Of a stretch of 64,000 nt of DNA, positions 25,416-32,928 are shown one piece after another. Under the pieces are notes generated by a model. That model saw only the letters and a program-made list of their open reading frames with translations, searched no databases and had not been told where the DNA came from. Origin of the DNA: Thioalkalivibrio sp. XN279 (GTDB lineage Bacteria > Pseudomonadota > Gammaproteobacteria > Steroidobacterales > XN24); contig NZ_JAANBD010000027.1 in NCBI RefSeq assembly GCF_011089885.1, positions 372,001 to 436,000 on the forward strand, in the 5' to 3' direction. Both the position numbers and the translations under genes were made by a program. Each line of letters begins with the position of its first letter. Position 1 is the stretch's first letter.

Positions 25416-27083
25416 TCACTCGAACAGCCTCTCCAGCCGCTCGATCTCGGCCTGCGTCCAGCCTGGCGGTTCGGTCAGCGCCAGCCAGGCGCTGATGTAG
25501 TCCCTTGGGGAGTACTCGTGACCGAAGCCCTGCGGCGCCGTGCCGACCACCATGTCCGCGGCGAGCTGCAGCATCGTGACGATGGGGAACCAGCGCAGCT
25601 CCGGCGTCACGCCCGGACCGCGCGGCTCCTGCATCCACGCGGGGCGGCGCCACGCCGCGCTAGGCTCGAAGAAAGTGATCGGGTCGCTGGGATACTGCAG
25701 CACGACGATGCGGAAATCGCCCCACGGCGCGTAGTCCGCCGCCCGGCCCGCAGCCGCGTCGGTGGCCCCGAGCGTGAACCGGACCACCGCCCCGTCGCGG
25801 AATCTCGGCAACCATGCGGGTGAACCAGGGTCCCTGTCCCGGACCATGCGCTGCCAGCTCTCGTTGCGGAACGGCGGCCCCGCCCAGAGCACGCCCTCGA
25901 ACGGGTCATCGATGATGTCGAACAGGTCGAAGGACAAATCCGAGTTGAGCGAACCCAGGCTCAGCCCGCCCAGGAACAGGCGCGGCCGCGACTCCGCGGG
26001 CAGCTCGCGCCAGTAACCATAGATTTCGAGGAACACGGCCCTGGCCGTTTCCGCCCCGTACGCCGCCTCGGTCAACAGCGCCAGGGGGCTGTTCAGGTAG
26101 GAGTACTGCACGGCGACGGTCGCGATGTCGCCACGGAACAGGTACTCGACGGGGCCCTGCCCGGCCGGGTCGATCCAGCCGGTGCCCGTGGGCGTGGCCA
26201 GCAACAGCACGGAACGCTCGAAACCTCCGGCGCGGATCAGTTCCTCGAGCGCCAGTCGCGCGCGTTCCTCGGGCGAGTCCGCGGAGTTGAGCCCCACGTA
26301 CACGCGCACCGGCGCGGGCAGGTCGGCGTCGAAGAACGCGCTCAGCGTCGCCGCATCCGGGCCGCCGGAAACGAAGCGCCGCCCCTGTCGCCCGAGACTC
26401 GACCATGCGACCAGCGAGTTCGCGCTGCCGGTCTGTTCCGGGCGCGTCGGGCGCGGCAGGTCGTCCTCGATCAACGCGTCCAGCTGCTGGAACGAGTTGT
26501 CGGCCGTCCTTAACAACGCGCTCACCAGTACCCCGTCGATTGCCGACCAGGACACCGCCACGGCGAGCATGATGCTCACCAGGTACGACACGCGCCGCGG
26601 CACGTAGACGTCGAGCCGCCGGGACAGGAACCTGAACAGGCGCCGGAACAGCCGGGCCAGCGCCAGCAGGACGGCAAACACCAGGATCGCGACCGGGCCG
26701 ATGACGCTCGGTCGCAACCCCCCGTCCGCTTCCATGCCCATCAATGCGCGAATCGAGTTCTGCCAGGTCGAGGCCTGCCAGAGGAAAGCGATGGCCACAA
26801 GCGCGCACAGCACGCTCCCAGTGATGGTCAGCGCGCGGCGGAGGCGCGGCCCGGCGACCGGCAGCTTGAGAAAACGCCACAGGACCAGCCCGGCGACGCC
26901 CAGGCCGTAGCCGACCGCGAACGATGCGCCCGACAGGACGCCCTGAACCACGAATGGTCGCGGCAGCAGCGAAGGCGACAGTGAAATCGCGAAGAAGACC
27001 GTCCCGACCAGCACGCCGACGATGCTCAAGGAGGGTCGAAACCGGCTGAGTTTGCGTAACCAACGATCATTCATGACCGCCAT
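25416..27083 (-). CDS. Membrane-anchored alpha/beta hydrolase (Abhydrolase_9 type)
   Basis: A 555-residue protein with an N-terminal membrane region (helices at roughly residues 15-35, 45-65, 80-100, 120-145 and 160-185) and a C-terminal hydrolase domain. The layout matches proteins with the Abhydrolase_9 N and C domains. The nucleophile elbow is GLSLGS with Ser375, followed by VLWAGPPFRNE and VVLQYPSDPITFF. A late histidine in GFGHEYSPRDY is a candidate triad residue. The catalytic domain would face one side of the inner membrane; substrate unknown. ATG 27083 has GGGG 9 nt upstream; a second ATG is 9 nt further on. The gene is not part of the regulon upstream: it has no copy of the shared operator. 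Confidence 0.8.
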   Translation of the reverse strand: MAVMNDRWLRKLSRFRPSLSIVGVLVGTVFFAISLSPSLLPRPFVVQGVLSGASFAVGYGLGVAGLVLWRFLKLPVAGPRLRRALTITGSVLCALVAIAFLWQASTWQNSIRALMGMEADGGLRPSVIGPVAILVFAVLLALARLFRRLFRFLSRRLDVYVPRRVSYLVSIMLAVAVSWSAIDGVLVSALLRTADNSFQQLDALIEDDLPRPTRPEQTGSANSLVAWSSLGRQGRRFVSGGPDAATLSAFFDADLPAPVRVYVGLNSADSPEERARLALEELIRAGGFERSVLLLATPTGTGWIDPAGQGPVEYLFRGDIATVAVQYSYLNSPLALLTEAAYGAETARAVFLEIYGYWRELPAESRPRLFLGGLSLGSLNSDLSFDLFDIIDDPFEGVLWAGPPFRNESWQRMVRDRDPGSPAWLPRFRDGAVVRFTLGATDAAAGRAADYAPWGDFRIVVLQYPSDPITFFEPSAAWRRPAWMQEPRGPGVTPELRWFPIVTMLQLAADMVVGTAPQGFGHEYSPRDYISAWLALTEPPGWTQAEIERLERLFE

Positions 27084-27416
27084 CGAATAAACCCCATGGC
27101 TGAGACGAAAGCGAGGCGCCATCCTCGCACCAGTAATGCGTCAGGAGCCATTTTCGCCCTTTTTCGGCGCGCCACAACTGGCCTGTCGCAACCAGGACAT
27201 CATCCGCGCCGGCGTTGCGCGGCAGTATGTTCCACGCATCTCGATGCGCAAAAAGCATCGCTGCAGCAGGAAAAACACATTAGACGGGCTGGCAGCGGTG
27301 GGGCACATTGATTCTTCCCAAGAGACTTTAGCCCCGTCCTGGCAATGGACTTGTATAGACGGCCGCGCCGCAGCGCCCAGCCGGCTGCCCCGTGTGCAAG
27401 AAAACCAAGGTGGACC
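27084..27416. other. Intergenic region without recognised gene
   Basis: These 333 nt separate two divergent genes. Short open frames occur on both strands but have no ribosome-binding site, signal or familiar motif. I see no tRNA, no copy of the shared operator and no strong terminator. Promoters for both flanking genes must lie here, but no convincing -35/-10 pair stood out. Confidence 0.5.
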
Positions 27417-28163
27417 ATGTTCAGATCAAGCAAGACAGCTGTGGCGCTCGCCGCATCGTTGATTATGTCCTCAACCGCCGTGGCGCAGGACGCGCCCAGC
27501 GAATGGCAGCAAACCATCTACCTGTACGGCATGGGCGTCAGCATAGATGGTGAGGCGCAGATCGGTCCGGTCACGGTAGATGTCGACAAGAGCATCTCCG
27601 ACGTATTCGATGCGCTGAAATTCGGCGCCATGGCGCAGTACCGGATCGAGAACGGCACCTGGTCCTTCGCCGCCGACGCGACCTACATGAGCCTCGGCGA
27701 CCGGGGGACCGGCCCACAGGGCATCGTCGGCGCGCGCATCAACACTGACCAGCTGACCGTCATGGGCACCGTCGGCCGCCGCGTCAGCCCGCGCGTCGAG
27801 GCGCTGTTTTCCCTCGCCTACTTCGACCTGTCGGCCGATCTCCGCGTCGGCGCGGCCGGCCAGACCGTCTCCGCCAGCCGCGACGCCGACTGGGTCGATC
27901 CGCTCATCGGCCTGAACTACAAGTCGCAGCTCGACGAGAAGTGGTTACTCAGCCTGCGGGGCGACATCGGCGGGTTCGGCGTCGGCTCGGACCTGACGCT
28001 GCACGGCTGGGCGACGCTGGTGCGCCAGCAGACCCCAACGTTCTCCTGGTACCTGGGCTACCGCTACATTTCCTACGACTACGAGACCGGCAGCGGCATC
28101 AATTTCCAGCGCTACGACCTGAGCCAGCAGGGCCCGGGCGCCGGCGTCGCATGGTCCTTCTAG
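27417..28163 (+). CDS. Outer-membrane beta-barrel protein
   Basis: A 248-residue exported protein with a signal peptide (VALAASLIMSSTAVA, cut before QDAP). The mature part looks like an eight-stranded barrel with alternating hydrophobic residues and an aromatic C-terminus (VAWSF). Motifs such as WQQTIYLYGMGVSIDGEAQIG and YLGYRYISYDYETGSG resemble small OmpW/OmpA-like or lipid-handling barrels in proteobacteria, but no family can be assigned confidently. It is followed 10 nt later by a second barrel gene. ATG 27417 is the only start that places the signal peptide at the N-terminus. Confidence 0.75.
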   Translation: MFRSSKTAVALAASLIMSSTAVAQDAPSEWQQTIYLYGMGVSIDGEAQIGPVTVDVDKSISDVFDALKFGAMAQYRIENGTWSFAADATYMSLGDRGTGPQGIVGARINTDQLTVMGTVGRRVSPRVEALFSLAYFDLSADLRVGAAGQTVSASRDADWVDPLIGLNYKSQLDEKWLLSLRGDIGGFGVGSDLTLHGWATLVRQQTPTFSWYLGYRYISYDYETGSGINFQRYDLSQQGPGAGVAWSF

Positions 28164-28173
28164 GAGCCCCCTG

Positions 28174-29214
28174 ATGCTTCACCGCCGTGTCCGGCTCGCA
28201 CTGTTGACCGCCCTGGGCGTGACCCTGTCGGCGCCCGCGCTCGCGGTCGAGCCGGTGCCCGATACGCCCGGCTGGCGCGGCTTCGTGGTGGTGGCTGCCG
28301 GGTCCACCGACGTGCGCAGCAATGTAGTCGTGGGCAACAGCATCATCGAGGTCGGCAACCCGGTCATCAGCTCGATCAACCAGCGGCCGACGAGCGACGA
28401 CACTTTCCACCCCCTGGCCACGGGCGAGATCAACTACACCACCGCTGGCGGCTGGCAGCTATTCTTCGGCAACTCCCTCGAGGATTTGGTCACCCTGGAT
28501 GCGGTGACCCAGTTCGGCGTGCGCAGCAACGTGGGCGACGCGGGCACGATCGAGGTCGCCGCCCTGGCCAGCGGCATCCAGACCAAGGCCTGGGAAGATC
28601 CCTACGCCGAAGGCGTCCGGCGCGAGGAAACCGATCGCGACGCCAACGGCGTGCGGCTGCAGTGGGCCCGTGTCATGGGTTCGGCGTTCCAGCTGGGATT
28701 CACTTACCGCGACCTGTCCTTCGACACCGAGCGCAGCGGCCAGGGCGTCTTCAGCGTGGCCTGCGACGCGGCATGCCAGTCCGCGCTGCGGCGCGACGGG
28801 ACCCAGTACGCATTCGACGTCTCCTACCTCTATCGTCTCGGCGCCGGCCGCAACCACCTGCTGCGCCCCTTTGTGCGCTACACCGTCGACGACCGCGATG
28901 GCGGCGCCCTGGCCGGGGACAGCTATCGCTTACAGCTCAGCTATGTTTACTTGACGCGCGCTTACACCCTAGCCACCAACGTCATCCTGGGCGGCACCAG
29001 CCGGGATGAACGGAACCCGCTGTACGGGCGCCGGATCGACTCCGACGGCTTTGCTCTGGATACGACGCTGTTCTACCGGTTGCCGACCGCCAGCGGCCGT
29101 TGGCAGGCCGTGGGTAGCGTCCTGTGGGGCGAGGACGATTCCGACGTCGATTTCCACGACACGCGGGTGTTCATGGTCTCGCTCGGGGCCCTGTACCGCT
29201 TCGGTGCGCGTTGA
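28174..29214 (+). CDS. Outer-membrane barrel, possibly DUF2860 family
   Basis: A 346-residue exported protein with a signal peptide (LALLTALGVTLSAPALA). The mature N-terminus begins with PDTPGWRGFVVVAAGSTDVRSN, which resembles DUF2860 barrels, and it ends in GALYRFGAR with the expected aromatic residue near the end. Strands such as AFQLGFTYRDLSFDTERSG and LLRPFVRYTVDDRDG fit an outer-membrane barrel. Two cysteines (VACDAACQ) lie in what is probably an extracellular loop and may form a disulfide. Function unknown; it seems to be the second gene of a four- or five-gene plus-strand operon that includes an SLC13 transporter. Confidence 0.65.
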   Translation: MLHRRVRLALLTALGVTLSAPALAVEPVPDTPGWRGFVVVAAGSTDVRSNVVVGNSIIEVGNPVISSINQRPTSDDTFHPLATGEINYTTAGGWQLFFGNSLEDLVTLDAVTQFGVRSNVGDAGTIEVAALASGIQTKAWEDPYAEGVRREETDRDANGVRLQWARVMGSAFQLGFTYRDLSFDTERSGQGVFSVACDAACQSALRRDGTQYAFDVSYLYRLGAGRNHLLRPFVRYTVDDRDGGALAGDSYRLQLSYVYLTRAYTLATNVILGGTSRDERNPLYGRRIDSDGFALDTTLFYRLPTASGRWQAVGSVLWGEDDSDVDFHDTRVFMVSLGALYRFGAR

Positions 29215-29255
29215 GTGATTTTGGTAAAACCCAGACTTTGACAGGAGAATTAATC

Positions 29256-29843
29256 ATGCGCCTTCACATTACCCGTCTTCATTTGCTCAGCGTCGCAGTG
29301 CTGGGCTGTACGCTCATCGCCGGCGAGGCGCTGGCCCAGGCCACCAGCATCAACTATGGCCGCATCACGGCCGTGCGCCAGGTCGAGTTGCAGAACCCGG
29401 ACGCCCAGGCCGCGGGCGCGCTGCTCGGCGGCATCGCCGGCGTGGCGAGCGGCTCGGGCCAGTCGAGGAGCAACCGGGCGCTGCGCGGCATCGGTGGTGC
29501 GGCGATCGGCGGCCGGGTGGGCGGCGCGGCAGGCTCATCGACCGGCTTTGAGTACACCGTCCTCATCGGCGGCACCAACACGATCCGGATCGTGACCGAG
29601 CAGGCCGGACTCCGCAGAGGCGATTGCGTTTCAGTGGAACGGGGCCAGTTCAACAACATCCGTCTGGCAGCGGACGAGCGCTGTGAAGCTGCAGCAGCAG
29701 CCGCAGCAGCAGCAGCCGCTGTGCCGGCCCAGGCCGAAGCCGCAGCAAGTGCCTGCATTGCGGCCAAGGAACAGCTGCTGGCCGCGGAGACGGACGAGGA
29801 CTTCGACCGGGCCGAGCGCCGGGTGCGCCTGTTGTGTGACTGA
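29256..29843 (+). CDS. Glycine-zipper envelope protein with polyalanine tract
   Basis: A 195-residue exported protein with a signal peptide (cut near ALA-QA). The segment AGALLGGIAGVASGSG and then GIGGAAIGGRVGGAAG forms a glycine-zipper 2TM-like domain related to SlyB/OmpA-associated proteins. It is followed by a small beta domain (YTVLIGGTNTIRIVTEQ, GDCVSVERGQFNNIR) of the SlyB type. A run of 11 alanines (codons 29688-29720) leads to a short C-terminal helix. AGGAGA precedes ATG 29256 by 7 nt. The transporter gene starts 2 nt after the stop, implying translational coupling. The longer open frame upstream is not coding. Confidence 0.75.
   Translation: MRLHITRLHLLSVAVLGCTLIAGEALAQATSINYGRITAVRQVELQNPDAQAAGALLGGIAGVASGSGQSRSNRALRGIGGAAIGGRVGGAAGSSTGFEYTVLIGGTNTIRIVTEQAGLRRGDCVSVERGQFNNIRLAADERCEAAAAAAAAAAAVPAQAEAAASACIAAKEQLLAAETDEDFDRAERRVRLLCD
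29688..29720 (+). repeat. GCA/GCC trinucleotide run (11 Ala codons)
   Basis: Ten of the eleven codons after Glu are GCA, GCC or GCT in tandem, mostly GCA. It is a short microsatellite that could change length by slippage without shifting frame. It is complementary to the CTG-rich start of the next gene (29870-29880). Confidence 0.8.
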
Positions 29844-29845
29844 GC

Positions 29846-31669
29846 TTGACGGCTAGTCTTTCGCTGGTACTGCTGCTGCTCGCAGCAGCAGTGGCCATGT
29901 TCGTACGCAACCGTCCACGGATGGACGTGGTTGCACTCCTGGTGATTGCGGTCCTGCCGTTCACCGGGGTGGTCACCATCGGCGAGGCCATCGCCGGCTT
30001 CTCGAATCCGAACATCGTCCTCGTGGCGTTGCTGTTCGTCCTTGGCGAGGGGCTGGTGCGCACCGGTGTCACACGCCGCCTGGGCGACTGGATCAGCAGC
30101 AAGGCGGGGGGCAGCGAAACCAGGCTCATGGTGCTGCTGATGGCGTCAGTCGGCGTCGTCGGCTCCATGATGAGCTCCACCGCTATCGTCGCCATCTTCA
30201 TCCCGGTGGTGCTCAGGATCTGCCAGCAGGGCGGGATCGCGGCCTCGAAGCTGATGATGCCCCTGAGCGTCGCCGCGCTGATCAGCGGCATGATGACGCT
30301 GGTCGCCACGACCCCGAACCTTATGGTCAACGCCGAGCTCGTGCGCCAGGGCAAGCCGGCGTTCGATTTTTTCACCATCACCCCGTTCGGCATCTCGGTG
30401 CTCGTGCTGGGAATCCTCTACATGCTGGTCGCGCGGCGCTGGCTTCCGGATGCAGCACCGGGCACATTGGCCGAACGGCGGCGCCCCAGTTTTCGCGACT
30501 GGATCGAGCGCTACGAGCTCGCGAACCGCGAGATCCGTGTGCGCATCAAGCCGGGTTCGCCCGTGCTCGGCCAGAGCATGCAGCGCATCGACCTGCGCTC
30601 CGCCGGCGTCAACCTGATCGCCATCGAGCGCGGGGCCGGGCGCCTGCTGCGGCCGGCGCCGACGACCGAGTTCCAGGCCGGCGACATCCTGCTGCTCGAC
30701 ATCATCGCGCCCGAGGTCACGATCACCGAGCTCGCCGAAACCTATGGCGTGGAAAGGCTGCCCCTGTGCCCCAACCACAGCTACCTGACGGACCGGACGC
30801 AGGACCTGGGCATGGTGGAAGCGATCGTGCCCGCCGAATCGAGCCTGGTGGGCCTGACCTTGCTGGAGGCGCGGCTGCGGGACGATCTCGGCCTCACCGC
30901 GATCGGCCTCAGGCGTGGCAGCAAGGTGATGGGCGAAGACCTGTTGCAGCAGCGGCTGCGCGTCGGCGACACCTTGCTGCTGACCGGCTTCTGGACGGAG
31001 ATCCAGCAACTGCAGCGTGACTTCCACGACCTGGTGCTGCTGAACCTGCCGGTCGAACTCGACGACGTCCTGCCGGCGCATGACCGCGCACCTCAGGCGC
31101 TGGGCATCCTGGCCCTGGTCGTCGTACTCCTGGTCACGGGCCTGGTGCCGAACGTGCACGCGGTGCTGCTCGGCTGCCTGCTGATGGGGGCGTTCAAGTG
31201 CATCGACGTCACCAGCGCCTACCGCGCGATTCACTGGCAGAGCCTGGTACTTATTGTCGGCATGCTGCCCTTTGCCCTCGCCCTGGAGCGGACCGGCGGC
31301 ATGGACCTGGCAGCACAGACGCTGCTGGGGGCCGTGGGCGAGCAATCGCCCCGCATGGTCCTGGGGACGATCTTCGTCCTCACGGCGGTGATCGGCATGT
31401 TCATTTCCAACACCGCCACTGCGATCCTCATGGCGCCGGTGGCCATCGCGGTTGCCAAGTACCTCGAGGCTTCCCCTTTACCCTTCGCGATGATGGTGGC
31501 CCTGGCGGCGTCCGCGGCGTTCATGACCCCCGTCTCGTCGCCTGTGAACACGCTGGTCGTCGGGCCGGGCAATTACCGCTTCACAGACTTTCTCCGCCTT
31601 GGCGTACCGTTTGCACTGGTGGTCCTGGTCGCCAGCGTCGTCCTGGTGCCGCTGCTGCTGCCGCTTTGA
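29846..31669 (+). CDS. SLC13/DASS-type anion transporter with two TrkA-C domains
   Basis: A 607-residue inner-membrane transporter of the SLC13-like (CitM/ArsB-fold) group, usually sodium-coupled uptake of sulfate, dicarboxylates or similar anions. The N-terminal membrane half contains STAIVAIFIPVVLRI and ATTPNLMVNAELVRQG. Two cytoplasmic TrkA_C (RCK-C) domains follow at about residues 230-300 and 325-395 (VRIKPGSPVLGQSM and VGLTLLEARLRDDLG). The second membrane half contains FISNTATAILMAPVAIAVA and TPVSSPVNTLVVGPGNY, the signature region of the family. TTG 29846 lies 2 nt after the preceding stop and keeps the first helix; an internal ATG would lose it. A possible sulfate importer or exporter would fit the alkyl sulfatase 16 kb away, but that is speculation. 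Confidence 0.88.
   Translation: MTASLSLVLLLLAAAVAMFVRNRPRMDVVALLVIAVLPFTGVVTIGEAIAGFSNPNIVLVALLFVLGEGLVRTGVTRRLGDWISSKAGGSETRLMVLLMASVGVVGSMMSSTAIVAIFIPVVLRICQQGGIAASKLMMPLSVAALISGMMTLVATTPNLMVNAELVRQGKPAFDFFTITPFGISVLVLGILYMLVARRWLPDAAPGTLAERRRPSFRDWIERYELANREIRVRIKPGSPVLGQSMQRIDLRSAGVNLIAIERGAGRLLRPAPTTEFQAGDILLLDIIAPEVTITELAETYGVERLPLCPNHSYLTDRTQDLGMVEAIVPAESSLVGLTLLEARLRDDLGLTAIGLRRGSKVMGEDLLQQRLRVGDTLLLTGFWTEIQQLQRDFHDLVLLNLPVELDDVLPAHDRAPQALGILALVVVLLVTGLVPNVHAVLLGCLLMGAFKCIDVTSAYRAIHWQSLVLIVGMLPFALALERTGGMDLAAQTLLGAVGEQSPRMVLGTIFVLTAVIGMFISNTATAILMAPVAIAVAKYLEASPLPFAMMVALAASAAFMTPVSSPVNTLVVGPGNYRFTDFLRLGVPFALVVLVASVVLVPLLLPL
29870..29891 (+). other. CTG/CAG inverted repeat at the start of the transporter gene
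   Basis: CTGCTGCTGC and GCAGCAGCAG with a 2-nt centre lie 22 nt after the TTG start codon. The mRNA can fold here, or the CUG arm can pair instead with the GCA run 150-180 nt upstream in the preceding gene. Confidence 0.5.
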
Positions 31670-31697
31670 TTGATAACTGATACTCCTCAAGAGGCCC

Positions 31698-32879
31698 ATG
31701 GAAATGCGATACCTTCTTCTCGCGCTCTCGGCAGTCGCTATCGCGGCTTGCCAGCCTGAACAAGCCACCGATGCCCCGGCAGCGCCTGCCGCGGAGCCGG
31801 CCCCGGCGGCGGAGCCGGTCCCTGCCCCGGCCGTCGACATGCACACCAGTCGCAATGCGCTCGACTGGGCCGGGACCTACGAGGGCCTGCTGCCCTGCAC
31901 CGATTGCCCGGGGCTGCACCTGCAGCTGACCCTGGGCCAGGATGGCAGCTTCGAAAAAGCTTCCCGGCGCCTCGTCCGTGACGCCGCGCCGACCACTGCA
32001 CGGGGGCAGTTCGAGTGGGGGCCGGAAGCCAACATCATTGCCCTCGACACCGCAGGTGACGCGCAGCGCTTCGCCGTGGGCGAGGGACGGCTCCTGCTGC
32101 TGGAACCCGGGCAGGCCCAGCCGGCATGGAACAGGTCGGAGCATGTCCTGCAGAAGTCAGCGGCGACCGGAGACGTCAGCCGCCAGGGCCTGGGCGAGAT
32201 GCTGGTAGACCACCGCTGGGCGCTGGTGAATGCGACCGACACGAACAACCAGCGCATCGACGCCCTGTTCCCCGACCCGGAGCGGGCCTTCGCGTTGACC
32301 TTCGAAGGGTCGCGTCTGCATGCGCAGGGCGGCTGCAACGGGTTGCGCGGCGCATTCGTGGTCAACGCCGACGGCATGCTCGAAGTGACGGGCGGGATGA
32401 GCACCATGATGGCCTGTCCGGCACCGCTCATGGCGGCGGATGCCGCACTTACGGCACTGATGGCCGGGACGCTGGAGCCGGTCCTGGTGGCGGGCGCGCA
32501 GCCCACGCTGGCGCTGCTGACCGCGGCGGGCGATACGCTGGTACTGACGGGAGAACTGACCCCCGCGGCCCGGTTCGGCGCGCCCAGCCGGGTCTTTTTC
32601 GAGGTTGCTGCACAGACCGTGCCCTGTGAGGGCTCGCCCCGCGGCGACGGCCAGTGCCTGCAGGTGCGCGAGGTGCTGTTCGACGAGCAGGGACTGCGGG
32701 TCGGCACGCCGGGCGAATGGCAGCCCCTCACGGCAGACATCGAGGGTTACCAGCACCAGCCGGGCATCCGCAACGTGCTGCGCCTGAAGCGGTTCGAGCC
32801 CCCTGTCCCGGCCGGCTTCCCGGCCACACCGATCTACGTGCTGGATCTCGTGGTCGAGTCCGAGGTGGTCGGGGACTGA
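31698..32879 (+). CDS. Three-domain lipoprotein: NlpE + META + DUF4377
   Basis: A 393-residue lipoprotein with lipobox AIAAC (Cys18) and a proline/alanine-rich tether up to about residue 50. Domain 1 is NlpE-like (TYEGLLPCTDCPG with CxxC Cys67/Cys70, residues 56-150), related to the copper/surface-sensing lipoprotein that signals to Cpx in enterobacteria. Domain 2 is a META/HslJ-like domain (HRWALVNA, then GGCNGLRGAF and MMACP, about 172-285). Domain 3 resembles DUF4377 (SRVFFEVAAQTVPCEG, CLQVREV, about 295-390). Each domain occurs as a separate small envelope protein elsewhere; this joined form may combine sensing of envelope stress. It ends just before the convergent TPR array. Confidence 0.8.
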   Translation: MEMRYLLLALSAVAIAACQPEQATDAPAAPAAEPAPAAEPVPAPAVDMHTSRNALDWAGTYEGLLPCTDCPGLHLQLTLGQDGSFEKASRRLVRDAAPTTARGQFEWGPEANIIALDTAGDAQRFAVGEGRLLLLEPGQAQPAWNRSEHVLQKSAATGDVSRQGLGEMLVDHRWALVNATDTNNQRIDALFPDPERAFALTFEGSRLHAQGGCNGLRGAFVVNADGMLEVTGGMSTMMACPAPLMAADAALTALMAGTLEPVLVAGAQPTLALLTAAGDTLVLTGELTPAARFGAPSRVFFEVAAQTVPCEGSPRGDGQCLQVREVLFDEQGLRVGTPGEWQPLTADIEGYQHQPGIRNVLRLKRFEPPVPAGFPATPIYVLDLVVESEVVGD

Positions 32880-32901
32880 CCAGGGCGCCTGCCTGGGGCC
32901 G

Positions 32902-32928
32902 CCGAGGGTCGTCTAGGGCGACCCTTGG
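32902..32928. terminator. Hairpin between convergent lipoprotein gene and TPR array
   Basis: Ten pairs with one G-T wobble (arms 32902-32911 and 32919-32928, 7-nt loop) lie 23 nt after the lipoprotein stop. They include the stop codon of P10 (32913-32915). Likely a bidirectional terminator; no clear T-run. Confidence 0.5.

Noticed and set aside
27067-27462. Small open frames in the gap before the barrel gene at 27417
   Set aside because: No ribosome-binding site, no conserved-looking motif, and overlap with the signal-peptide region of the real gene.
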